Shown here in pieces: positions 1-5,134 of a stretch of 5,220 nucleotides of DNA. The notes beneath the pieces were generated by a model. It saw only the letters and a program-made list of their open reading frames with translations, ran no database searches and was not told the origin of the DNA. The DNA is from an uncultured Thermomicrobia bacterium (GTDB lineage Bacteria; Chloroflexota; Chloroflexia; Thermomicrobiales; JALYUS01): assembly GCA_937968015.1 (NCBI GenBank), contig CALBSO010000132.1, positions 1 to 5,220 of the forward strand, given 5' to 3'. The number at the start of each line of letters is the position of its first letter. Within the stretch, counting starts at the first letter, position 1. A program made the translations under genes and the position numbers.

Positions 1-50
1 AACTTGCATACGTCAGGCTTGCAATCGTCTAAGTTCGATTGGCTGCCTAC

Positions 51-434
51 TTAGTTGGGGAAGACGAGATGCTTGATCTGCAAGGCGTCCGCTTTCCCCA
101 CGAGCCGGTTGATGTAGATGCACAGCGTGTGCGCGGTCAGCTTGCTCGCCAGCCGCGCACACAAGCCACCAAAGGTGTGGGCATGGTTCTTCCCGATCCG
201 AAACTGATCCTCCAGCTGTTCGTTGACCGTCTCGATCACTGCCGCATCCCGTTGAGCAAGCACGTGAATGCCGGGTCGTGTGGGAAACGCTGGTTGCTGC
301 GCGACGGCGTCATTGGGGTCGATTGACGAAGCAGTGGTCAATCCCTGGTCCTCCTCGCGCGGCATCGCAAATGCGCGCGTCACCGTGGTTGAAGACCTGA
401 TCGCGGCGACGACCACATCCAGCGTACGGTGCAA
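51..434 (-). pseudogene. IS982-family transposase, C-terminal remnant
   Basis: Reading leftward from a TTG codon at 434, this frame gives 127 residues. Only about residues 53-127 (roughly bases 278-51) look like transposase: an IETVNEQL stretch containing the likely catalytic glutamate (about residue 68), then HAHTFGGLCARLASKLTAHT, then LCIYINRL and an LQIK-H-LVFP tail. This succession is typical of the C-terminal end of IS982 DDE transposases, which are usually about 270-300 residues. The catalytic aspartates and the N-terminal domain are absent. An in-frame TGA lies just upstream of the TTG, and the neighbouring frames between 280 and 480 do not continue the homology. The first ~52 residues match nothing I recognise and are probably not native transposase. 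The copy should be inactive. The outer end of the IS would lie within bases 1-50 or beyond the window; I could not identify its terminal repeat. The family call rests on remembered motif patterns. Confidence 0.7.
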
Positions 435-539
435 TGCCGTTGCCGATCACGACCCGTGACCGGGATCGAGCTCGTCCGTTCTTCCCCCTTGATATTCCGT
501 TGCCCCGTCAGGAAAGAGCCTGAGACCCATCGGCATAGC

Positions 540-564
540 TGTCAAGAAATAGCGAAAATGATCC
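540..564 (+). mobile_element. possible relic of an IS21-family terminus
   Basis: The sequence begins TGTCA and carries AAAATGATCC fifteen bases further on (555-564). Ends of IS21-family elements commonly begin TGTCA or TGT and carry internal repeats of the AAAATGATCC/AAAGTGATCC type, which bind the IstA transposase. Only one such repeat is visible, and there are no istA or istB reading frames nearby, so this would at most be a solo end left by deletion. TGACA at 593-597 lies in the opposite orientation 58 bp from the start and could be a second end. The match is short and made from memory. Confidence 0.22.
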
Positions 565-575
565 TATGCTGATGC

Positions 576-598
576 ATGTCAGCGCCGATGGCTGACAT
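576..598. repeat. perfect inverted repeat, 8-bp stem and 7-base loop
   Basis: ATGTCAGC (576-583) pairs exactly with GCTGACAT (591-598) around the loop GCCGATG. The pairing can be partly extended by TGATG to the left and CA to the right, with a two-base bulge. It lies about 95 bases beyond the stop codon of the zinc-ribbon gene and has no T-run on either strand. It is therefore a structural repeat, a protein-binding site or an IS-end junction rather than a clear terminator. Confidence 0.55.
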
Positions 599-692
599 CA
601 GGTTAGAGTCTACCCTAACTTTACTCTCTCGTCGCCCCTCTCTTTTATCAACGTCTCAGTTTGCGGTCGCAAGCATGGAGTCCACAACAATC

Positions 693-1076
693 TTAAAGTG
701 CTGCCATCGCGTCTTTAATCGCTTGGACTAGCGCAGGATCCTGCCGCTTATGATTTCTTCCCCACCAAAGACTCCCGGTATTTCTGTTGGCGGCATCCGC
801 AACTGTTTGTACTAAAACTCCTCCCATGAATCCGGGGGACAAGGTTACATTAATGATTAGCTTTAATAACTCTTCTCGCTCATAATACTTATCTCGTTTC
901 TTTTCCCCTTCAACCAGTCTCCTATTAGTTACGATGCAGTATTTATCTCCGTCCTGCAGTTCGAATAGAGCGCGTTCTTGATTGGCTGTAACTCGGACCT
1001 TTCCCTGCGGAGCCCCACACTTCAGGCAGAACTCGGCGGCGTCTGGCAGTTGTGTCCCGCACTTCACGCAAAACAT
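693..1076 (-). CDS. small zinc-ribbon domain protein of unknown function
   Basis: The 127-residue product opens with a classic zinc ribbon: MFCVKCG then EFCLKCGAPQ, i.e. Cys3, Cys6, Cys17 and Cys20 in CxxC-10-CxxC spacing, which should bind one structural zinc. Residues 30-127 form a mixed charged and hydrophobic domain that I do not recognise. It includes a basic-acidic stretch around 52-70 (RRLVEGEKKRDKYYEREELL), a glycine-containing hydrophobic part near 80-95, and a WWGRN patch near 104-108. There is no signal peptide or clear membrane segment. The start is well supported: GGGAGGGGAG lies about three bases before the ATG. The gene is visibly AT-richer than its neighbours, with more AAA, ATT and TTA codons, so it may have been acquired. 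It stands alone, divergent from the deacetylase gene and downstream of no obvious operon partner. Zinc-ribbon plus short-domain proteins occur in many roles, so no function is assigned. Confidence 0.8.
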   Translation of the reverse strand: MFCVKCGTQLPDAAEFCLKCGAPQGKVRVTANQERALFELQDGDKYCIVTNRRLVEGEKKRDKYYEREELLKLIINVTLSPGFMGGVLVQTVADAANRNTGSLWWGRNHKRQDPALVQAIKDAMAAL

Positions 1077-1322
1077 GCTCCCCTCCCACTGCTAAGTTCG
1101 TACGACTGTATCAATCCTACCATAATCTCAATGTGCGATCAGCCTCCCTTGTGCCTCCGTCAAGAGCCATTATTTTACCTTACAATGTTCTACTCCCACT
1201 AAACGGTCGTATTTGAGACGGTCTCACTTCTCCGTGTTTTCCGTATCCTCATCAGGTACACACTCAGTCATGACCTCGTTGACACATGCTTGTAATCACC
1301 GGGCGCACCCAGTAGTATCCTC
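1077..1322. other. divergent intergenic region with a 13-base palindrome
   Basis: This gap separates the minus-strand zinc-ribbon gene from the plus-strand deacetylase gene and must hold promoters for both. The Shine-Dalgarno sequence of the zinc-ribbon gene occupies about 1078-1087. A perfect odd palindrome, TGAGACGGTCTCA, sits at 1214-1226. It could be an operator or a fragment of a mobile-element end. A consensus TTGACA is present at 1279-1284, but no acceptable -10 box lies 16-18 bases downstream, so no promoter is called. I see no RNA gene. Confidence 0.45.
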
Positions 1323-1364
1323 ATGGGCACGCATCGTCACGCTCCCAACAGGTTGAAGGCATCA

Positions 1365-1376
1365 CCGTACGTACGG
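1365..1376. promoter_or_regulatory. 12-base perfect palindrome upstream of the deacetylase start
   Basis: CCGTACGTACGG is a perfect palindrome that ends nine bases before the preferred ATG at 1386. Its last GG, with the following AA, is the only Shine-Dalgarno-like sequence (GGAA, seven bases from the ATG). If translation starts at 1386 the palindrome is in the leader or promoter and could be an operator, or could affect ribosome access. If it starts at 1323 the palindrome is simply coding. A binding role is inference. Confidence 0.3.
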
Positions 1377-1385
1377 AATGGCACG

Positions 1386-2246
1386 ATGATCCGATCGCCG
1401 CGCAGCCAAACTAACCGCTTGTTGGGGTATCCCGACGACGCGCGTCTCATGATCATCAACGCCGATGATTTCGGCAGGGCGCATGCGTCCAATGCGGGCA
1501 CCCTGCGTGCGCTCATCGAGGGTGTGGTCTCATCGACGACGGTGATGGTGCCGTGTCCCTGGGCGTTGCACGCCATGCAGCTGCTCGCGGACCATCCGGA
1601 GATTGCCTTCGGTGTGCACCTGACGGTTATCAGCGAGGCGCCCAGGTATCGGTGGGGACCGCTCACCAGCAGGGACAAGGTGCCCTCCCTGGTTGATGAG
1701 GCGGGCTTCTTCTACAGTGAGGAACGCATCCCCGAACTCCTGGCTCAGGTAAAGCTCGCCGAGCTCGAAGTCGAGTTCCGGGCGCAGATTGAGGCCGTGC
1801 TTGCGGCGTCCCTCACGCCAACCCATCTCGATTGGCATTGCTTGTATAACGGTGGTCGGGCAGATATTTTCGCGCTGACCGTCACGTTGGCAAAAGAATA
1901 CGGCCTGGCGGTGCGTGTCCATGATCGATCGACGGGAGAAGCCTTGCGGCACGAGGGCTTGCCGATGAACGAACACGATGTGCTGGATAGCTATCGGCTT
2001 GACATCGCCGGGAAATCAGCCTGGTTTGCCCGCGCGTTGCGCGCACTCCCGATCGGGTTGAGCGAATGGGCGGTCCATCCCGCACTGGATACGCCGGAGC
2101 TGCGCGCGATCAAACCGGAGAGTTGGCAGGTCCGCCCGACGGATCTGGAGTTTCTGATCTCGCAGGAAGCGCGCGCGATCATCGAGCAGGAAGGGATTGT
2201 GCTGCTGAGCTACAAACCGCTCCAGGACGTGTGGCAGGCGCGATAA
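1386..2246 (+). CDS. YdjC/ChbG-family carbohydrate deacetylase
   Basis: Members of this metal-dependent family remove acetyl groups from N-acetylated sugars such as chitooligosaccharides. Positions below count from the longer frame beginning at 1323 (307 residues). NADDFG at 46-51 supplies the paired aspartates; GVHLT at 97-101 supplies a histidine; THLDWH at 167-172 gives the HxDxH-type ligand pair; SEWAVHP at 247-253 is the C-terminal conserved histidine motif. All key residues are present and the frame is uninterrupted, so the enzyme looks intact. I prefer ATG 1386 (286 residues). The extra 21 residues from ATG 1323 do not resemble the family, that ATG has no ribosome binding site, and family members normally reach NADDFG soon after the start. 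The support at 1386 is itself weak (GGAA, spacing seven). No transporter, glycosidase or sugar kinase gene is adjacent, so the substrate is unknown and ChbG itself is not claimed. There is no signal peptide, so it is probably cytoplasmic. Confidence 0.88.
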   Translation: MIRSPRSQTNRLLGYPDDARLMIINADDFGRAHASNAGTLRALIEGVVSSTTVMVPCPWALHAMQLLADHPEIAFGVHLTVISEAPRYRWGPLTSRDKVPSLVDEAGFFYSEERIPELLAQVKLAELEVEFRAQIEAVLAASLTPTHLDWHCLYNGGRADIFALTVTLAKEYGLAVRVHDRSTGEALRHEGLPMNEHDVLDSYRLDIAGKSAWFARALRALPIGLSEWAVHPALDTPELRAIKPESWQVRPTDLEFLISQEARAIIEQEGIVLLSYKPLQDVWQAR

Positions 2247-2296
2247 CGCTGTGTCTTTCCAGGCACAATCTCAAAATCCCTCGCACACTTAGCCAG
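2247..2296. other. short spacer after the deacetylase gene
   Basis: These 50 bases lie between the deacetylase stop codon and the target duplication of the MITE. There is no convincing intrinsic terminator. Transcription from the deacetylase gene may therefore run into the MITE, whose hairpins could act as a 3' structure. Confidence 0.3.
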
Positions 2297-2304
2297 AACA
2301 TACC
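2297..2304 (+). repeat. left target-site duplication of the MITE, AACATACC
   Basis: AACATACC directly abuts the outer base of the left terminal inverted repeat. It is repeated in the same orientation immediately outside the right terminal repeat at 2473-2480. Exact 8-bp direct repeats touching both ends are the signature of transposase-made staggered cuts. Confidence 0.85.
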
Positions 2305-2327
2305 GGCTCTTCCGCAATCGCGGTGAA
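2305..2327 (+). repeat. MITE left terminal inverted repeat
   Basis: These 23 bases match the right end (2450-2472) with no mismatch after reverse complementing. The match stops at the next inner base. The core CCGCAATCGCGG (2312-2323) can fold on itself as CCGC/GCGG around AATC. Confidence 0.9.
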
Positions 2328-2361
2328 GCCGGAAGGGTGATGAATCCGAGTGGAGACAGGC

Positions 2362-2391
2362 GATTTGGCCCTTGAGATGGTGGGCCAAATC
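2362..2391. repeat. internal MITE hairpin, 10-bp perfect stem
   Basis: GATTTGGCCC (2362-2371) pairs exactly with GGGCCAAATC (2382-2391) around a 10-base loop. It lies near the middle of the MITE. Together with the terminal repeats it would fold transcribed copies into a nested structure. It lacks a following T-run and so is not a standard terminator. Confidence 0.75.
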
Positions 2392-2449
2392 CGATAGAGG
2401 CATCGCGGTGGCTTTCCCTTGCTGTACTTGCCTCAGTAGCCCAAACTCA

Positions 2450-2472
2450 TTCACCGCGATTGCGGAAGAGCC
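2450..2472 (-). repeat. MITE right terminal inverted repeat
   Basis: This is the exact reverse complement of 2305-2327, containing CCGCGATTGCGG at 2454-2465. The outer edge at 2472 touches the second AACATACC copy. Confidence 0.9.
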
Positions 2473-2480
2473 AACATACC
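2473..2480 (+). repeat. right target-site duplication of the MITE, AACATACC
   Basis: Second copy of the 8-bp direct repeat, in the same orientation as 2297-2304 and directly abutting the right terminal repeat. Confidence 0.85.
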
Positions 2481-2490
2481 CCGCGTCTGT

Positions 2491-2519
2491 TTGCACTTGC
2501 GCTGGCAAATGGCTATCAT
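2491..2519 (+). promoter_or_regulatory. candidate sigma70-type promoter upstream of the transposase gene
   Basis: TTGCAC at 2491-2496 and TATCAT at 2514-2519 are separated by exactly 17 bases. The -10 box matches the consensus at five of six positions; the -35 box matches only at TTG. A transcript would start near 2526, about 80 bases before the transposase ATG. The site lies just outside the MITE in the older flanking DNA, so the insertion has not split it. Confidence 0.33.
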
Positions 2520-2604
2520 CCCCGCTCGGGACTCGACATAATGTCGCTCCGTCACCGGGTTTTCTCCTCGGTCGTGCGGAATCCGTCGTTTCGCGGGGGA
2601 ATCC

Positions 2605-4350
2605 ATGCCTGCGCGTCTGCGTCCACAACACGAGCCGACCGACGACTGGCAGCAACTCCAGTTGCTCGCCGCCTTTCCTGAGCAGCATCTCTATGAGTTG
2701 ATTCGCCCCGTCGTCCTGTTCGGGCAATCCCCGGCGGAACGCGCGCCGCAGACCGGCGCGCCGCAACGCACCCTCTACCGACAGGCGGCACGTTTCGACC
2801 GGGAGGGGATGGCGAGCCTCTTCGGCCCACCGAAAGTTGAGCGGCATCACCGGCTCCCCGAGGAGGTTCGCCGGCATATCCTCGCCCTGCGCGCGGAGCA
2901 TCCGCCCCTCAGGGTGCATGAGATCACGACCATCTGCTGGGTGCAGTTCGGCCACCGCCCCAGCCCGCACACCGTCAAGCGCATCCTCGCGGAGACGCCG
3001 CCGGTCCCCGTGACCACGCGCCGCTACCCGCCCTACCATCGCATTCCCGACCCCGCCGACCGTCGGCACGCGATCTACTCGCTGCATAGCGAAGGGTGGA
3101 ACAAGCAGAGCATCGCCGACTACCTGCAGATCAACCGCGAGACGGTCCGCGTCACCCTCGTGCGCTGGCTCGCGGAAGGGGTGCCCGGTCTCGACGACAA
3201 ATCGCGCGCCCCGCACCACCCGGCGCGGAAGATCGACCTGCGGGCGATGGTGACCGTCAAGGAGATGCAGGAGAATCCCGAACTCGGCGCGTGGCGCGTC
3301 CACGCCGCGCTGCGGCAGGTCGGTATCTTCCTCAGTCCCCGCACCTGCGGGCGGATTCTCGCGGTAAACCGCAAGCTCTACGGGCTCAGGGCGCCGACCC
3401 GGAATCCGCGAACACCGAAGCCGATGCCCTTCGCGGCGCAGCGGCGCCATCAGTACTGGAGCGTGGACATCCGCCACCTCGATATGGTCGATATCGGCAC
3501 GAAGGTCTACTGCATCTCCATCTTGGAAAACTACAGCCGCGCGATCCTCGCGAGCGGCATCTTCCCGACACAGGACCTGTCTTCGTATCTGATGGTGCTC
3601 TATGCGGCGATCCGGCAGCACGGGGTGCCGGAAACACTCGTGAGCGACAGCGGCACGGTCTTCGTGACGGCGAAGCAGGCGAAGGCGGTCTATGCAGCCC
3701 TCGGCATCGAGAAGCGCGAAATCGAACGGGGCCGGCCGTGGCAGAACTACATCGAGACGATGTTCACCGTCCAGCGCCGGATGGCGGATTGGGATTTCGC
3801 GCACGCGACGACGTGGACAGAACTGCTCGCGGTGCATGACCACTGGGTGGTGGACTACAACTACCAGAGCCACTGGGCGCATCGGGAGCGGACGGATGAT
3901 CGTCTCTCGCCGCGCGAGGTGCTGGGCTGGGTGATGGGTCGCGTGGTCGCGCCGGAGGAGTTGCATCGCCTCTTCTACCGCACCCGCTTCGGCCGGACGC
4001 TCGACAAACTGGGCGGGTGCCCTTGGGGCAGGATGCGCTTCCGGCATTGGCGGGTCTATGGCGAGCGCGGCTTGGCGCGCGATCAGGCCGCAGTCTGGCT
4101 CTACGAGGAGACGCTGACCATCGAGTTCGCCGATGAGCCCTTGGCGCGCTATCGTGTCCGATATCAACCGGACAAGCGACATCTGCTCGCGGTCGAGGCA
4201 CCGTACCTCTTCGAGACGCCGTACCGCTCGGCACAGCTACCGCTATGGGAGATGAGCGATACGGAATGGCTCAAGGTAATGCGACGCCCGCCGTATGCGC
4301 CACGAAAACCGCGCGGCGCCCTGCTCGAGCAAGCCGCGCTCTTCATCTAA
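2605..4350 (+). CDS. IS481/IS3-like DDE transposase with two HTH regions (rve integrase core)
   Basis: The intact 581-residue protein should cut and join transposon ends. A first HTH-like region spans about residues 27-75. A second, clearer one spans about 152-200 (GWNKQSIADYLQINRETVRV). A winged-helix-like stretch follows at about 226-260 (GAWRVHAAL...SPRTCGRIL). The rve catalytic core carries D288 in YWSVDIRHLD, D348 in LVSDSG and E384 in YIETMF, with 35 residues between the second Asp and the Glu as in IS3/IS481 enzymes. A basic-aromatic tail of unknown role runs from 450 to the end. Most IS481 transposases are about 300-400 residues, so this is a long two-HTH relative. The ATG at 2605 is preceded by GGGGGA at four bases. 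No stop or frameshift interrupts it, so it may be active. It is convergent with the GNAT gene. No second transposition protein or cargo gene is present. Element ends are unresolved. Confidence 0.9.
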   Translation: MPARLRPQHEPTDDWQQLQLLAAFPEQHLYELIRPVVLFGQSPAERAPQTGAPQRTLYRQAARFDREGMASLFGPPKVERHHRLPEEVRRHILALRAEHPPLRVHEITTICWVQFGHRPSPHTVKRILAETPPVPVTTRRYPPYHRIPDPADRRHAIYSLHSEGWNKQSIADYLQINRETVRVTLVRWLAEGVPGLDDKSRAPHHPARKIDLRAMVTVKEMQENPELGAWRVHAALRQVGIFLSPRTCGRILAVNRKLYGLRAPTRNPRTPKPMPFAAQRRHQYWSVDIRHLDMVDIGTKVYCISILENYSRAILASGIFPTQDLSSYLMVLYAAIRQHGVPETLVSDSGTVFVTAKQAKAVYAALGIEKREIERGRPWQNYIETMFTVQRRMADWDFAHATTWTELLAVHDHWVVDYNYQSHWAHRERTDDRLSPREVLGWVMGRVVAPEELHRLFYRTRFGRTLDKLGGCPWGRMRFRHWRVYGERGLARDQAAVWLYEETLTIEFADEPLARYRVRYQPDKRHLLAVEAPYLFETPYRSAQLPLWEMSDTEWLKVMRRPPYAPRKPRGALLEQAALFI

Positions 4351-4388
4351 TGGTGTTCTTGCCAGCACGCCTCATCACGACATGGGGA

Positions 4389-4411
4389 GCCTCCCGCAAT
4401 CGCGGCGAGGC
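4389..4411. repeat. hairpin sharing the 12-base core of the MITE ends
   Basis: GCCTCCCGC (4389-4397) pairs with GCGGCGAGGC (4402-4411) around AATC, with one bulged base. Its core CCGCAATCGCGG (4394-4405) is identical to 2312-2323 in the MITE left end, and the aligned 23-base segments agree at about 17 positions. It lies 38 bases after the transposase stop and about 40 bases beyond the GNAT stop, between convergent genes. It may be a degenerate transposon end or a bidirectional transcript-end structure. No T-run follows on either strand. Confidence 0.5.
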
Positions 4412-4451
4412 GGTGGGCGACATCCTCTTCGCGCGGCCCCTCGATGCCAGC

Positions 4452-5069
4452 TTATCTATGCGGCTCCCGCCGGAAGGCCCAAATGCGCACGTCCGACCCC
4501 GGCAGCACGTCCTCATCCACGACCACGAATCCATTGCGTTCATAGAAGGGCACATTCTGCGCGTTCATTGTTTCCACGATGCAGAGCATCCCCTCGCGAT
4601 CGGCCCGCTGCAGCACCGGCTGCAGCACCGCGCTCCCGATCCCGACTCCCTGCTTCCCCTCGTCGACGCCGATGATGAACAAGTAATGGTGCGGCCGATC
4701 CGCGACGCGCGCGTGGATCGCTTCGACGAAGGCGAAGACCTGTGCCAGTCGTTTCGCCTCGTCTGGCGCGCACATGGCGAACGCATCGTCCATACCGGCG
4801 GCGGCGACATCCTCGTCTGATGCCGCCGAGTTGGGTGACAGGAGCCAGCACACGAGCCCGTCCACCGTCCCCGGTGTCGTCCAAACCTCGCCATGCCCCA
4901 GGGTATAGCGCAGCAGCGAGCCGAAGAAGGCTCGCACGATCGGCGCGCGCCGCCTGCGGTCGGGGACAGCATAGACGAGCGGCGGGTCGTCGATGAAGGC
5001 GCGATCGAGAACGTTGGCGGCGGCCTCGAACTGCGATTCGTCAAGACGAACGGGGGCGATTGCAGGCAT
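4452..5069 (-). CDS. GNAT-family N-acetyltransferase
   Basis: The 205-residue product should transfer an acetyl group from acetyl-CoA to an amine that cannot be predicted from sequence. Motif A is clear at about residues 129-156: YLFIIGVDEGKQGVGIGSAV contains the Q/RxxGxG/A pyrophosphate loop as QGVGIG at 140-145. Motif B is NAQNVPFYERNGF at 169-181, with the usual Asn and Tyr of the CoA-side helix, followed by a final strand with WAFRREP. Length and layout match stand-alone single-domain GNAT enzymes of the kind often labelled puromycin N-acetyltransferase-like. The start is strongly supported: GGAGG at 5081-5077 lies seven bases before the ATG, within CAAGGAGGATC. There is no signal peptide, so it is cytoplasmic. 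It is transcribed toward the transposase gene, 101 bases separating the two stop codons. No neighbour reveals the substrate, and a resistance role is not supported. Confidence 0.88.
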   Translation of the reverse strand: MPAIAPVRLDESQFEAAANVLDRAFIDDPPLVYAVPDRRRRAPIVRAFFGSLLRYTLGHGEVWTTPGTVDGLVCWLLSPNSAASDEDVAAAGMDDAFAMCAPDEAKRLAQVFAFVEAIHARVADRPHHYLFIIGVDEGKQGVGIGSAVLQPVLQRADREGMLCIVETMNAQNVPFYERNGFVVVDEDVLPGSDVRIWAFRREPHR

Positions 5070-5114
5070 GGTCGATCCTCCTTGCGTGCGTTGCCTTCCT
5101 CTTAGACGTGATAC

Positions 5115-5134
5115 TCCGGTGAGCGATCACCGGA
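5115..5134. promoter_or_regulatory. inverted repeat in the GNAT gene leader
   Basis: TCCGGTGA (5115-5122) pairs exactly with TCACCGGA (5127-5134) around GCGA. The repeat is centred about 55 bases before the GNAT ATG, a reasonable place for a repressor operator or a 5'-leader hairpin. A second, weaker inverted repeat, GATGA/TCATC, lies at 5161-5176. I could not find a convincing -35/-10 pair on the minus strand between 5084 and 5220, so promoter placement is open. Confidence 0.4.

Larger units (their letters stand above)
435..692. other. intergenic region between IS982 relic and zinc-ribbon gene
   Basis: No open frame here has a convincing start, ribosome binding site or recognisable protein. 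The region holds a TGTCA-led, IS21-end-like sequence near 540-564 and a perfect hairpin at 576-598, both listed separately. Bases 603-620 also contain a weak GTTAG/CTAAC inverted repeat. No T-run follows any of the hairpins in the direction of the zinc-ribbon transcript, so I do not call an intrinsic terminator. The likeliest reading is decayed mobile-element DNA. Confidence 0.5.
2305..2472. mobile_element. 168-bp MITE with perfect 23-bp ends and 8-bp target duplication
   Basis: The element has no transposase gene of its own. Its first 23 bases (2305-2327, beginning GGCTCTTCCGCAATCGCG) are the exact reverse complement of its last 23 (2450-2472), and both outer edges abut the direct repeat AACATACC. 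Internally it holds a perfect 10-bp-stem hairpin at 2362-2391 and, at 2402-2410, a further copy of ATCGCGGTG from the end sequence. The GGCTCTTC-type start and 8-bp duplication fit ISL3-family elements as I know them. That would make this a non-autonomous derivative moved by an ISL3 transposase encoded elsewhere, because the adjacent transposase gene is of a different type. The perfect ends and intact duplication suggest a fairly recent insertion. The structure is certain from sequence; the family assignment is inference. Confidence 0.85.
2542..4422 (+). mobile_element. tentative extent of the insertion sequence carrying the transposase
   Basis: IS481-type elements normally begin TGT and end ACA. 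TGTCGCTC at 2542-2549 and GGGCGACA at 4415-4422 are inverted copies with one mismatch in eight. A closer right end, CGACA at 4378-4382, is an equally good five-base alternative. Neither pair extends convincingly inward, and I see no target duplication outside either. A rival interpretation uses the CCGCGATTGCGG-containing repeats at 2450-2472 and about 4387-4409 as ends. The boundaries are therefore only a proposal; that a transposase-bearing element exists here is much surer. Confidence 0.22.

Noticed and set aside
1279..1307. TTGACA at 1279-1284 as a -35 box for the deacetylase
   Set aside because: The hexamers 16-18 bases downstream are GC-rich (GGGCGC region) and do not resemble a -10 box; TGTAAT at 1291-1296 is far too close.
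1530..1976. A 148-codon minus-strand frame within the deacetylase gene
   Set aside because: Shadow of the deacetylase frame; no ribosome binding site or recognisable domain.
2305..2472. CRISPR or tandem-repeat interpretation of the repeated end sequence
   Set aside because: There are only two full copies, in inverted orientation and with direct duplications outside, which fits transposon ends and not a repeat-spacer array.
3096..3839. A 247-codon plus-strand frame inside the transposase gene
   Set aside because: Overlapping frame with arginine- and alanine-rich composition and no motif; explained by the GC-rich codon pattern of the real gene.
2179..4182. A 667-codon open frame on the minus strand, running through the MITE and antisense to the transposase gene
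   Set aside because: It is the antisense shadow of a GC-rich gene. Its product is dominated by Arg, His, Pro and Asp with no recognisable domain, while the plus strand encodes a complete DDE transposase with all catalytic residues.
4389..4411. Intrinsic terminator between the convergent transposase and GNAT genes
   Set aside because: The stem is strong, but no T-run follows on either strand, so an intrinsic terminator cannot be supported. It is kept only as a hairpin and possible element end.
4245..4820. A 191-codon plus-strand frame opposite the GNAT gene
   Set aside because: Antisense to a gene with clear GNAT motifs and an ideal ribosome binding site. It also overlaps the end of the transposase gene, and its product has no family features.
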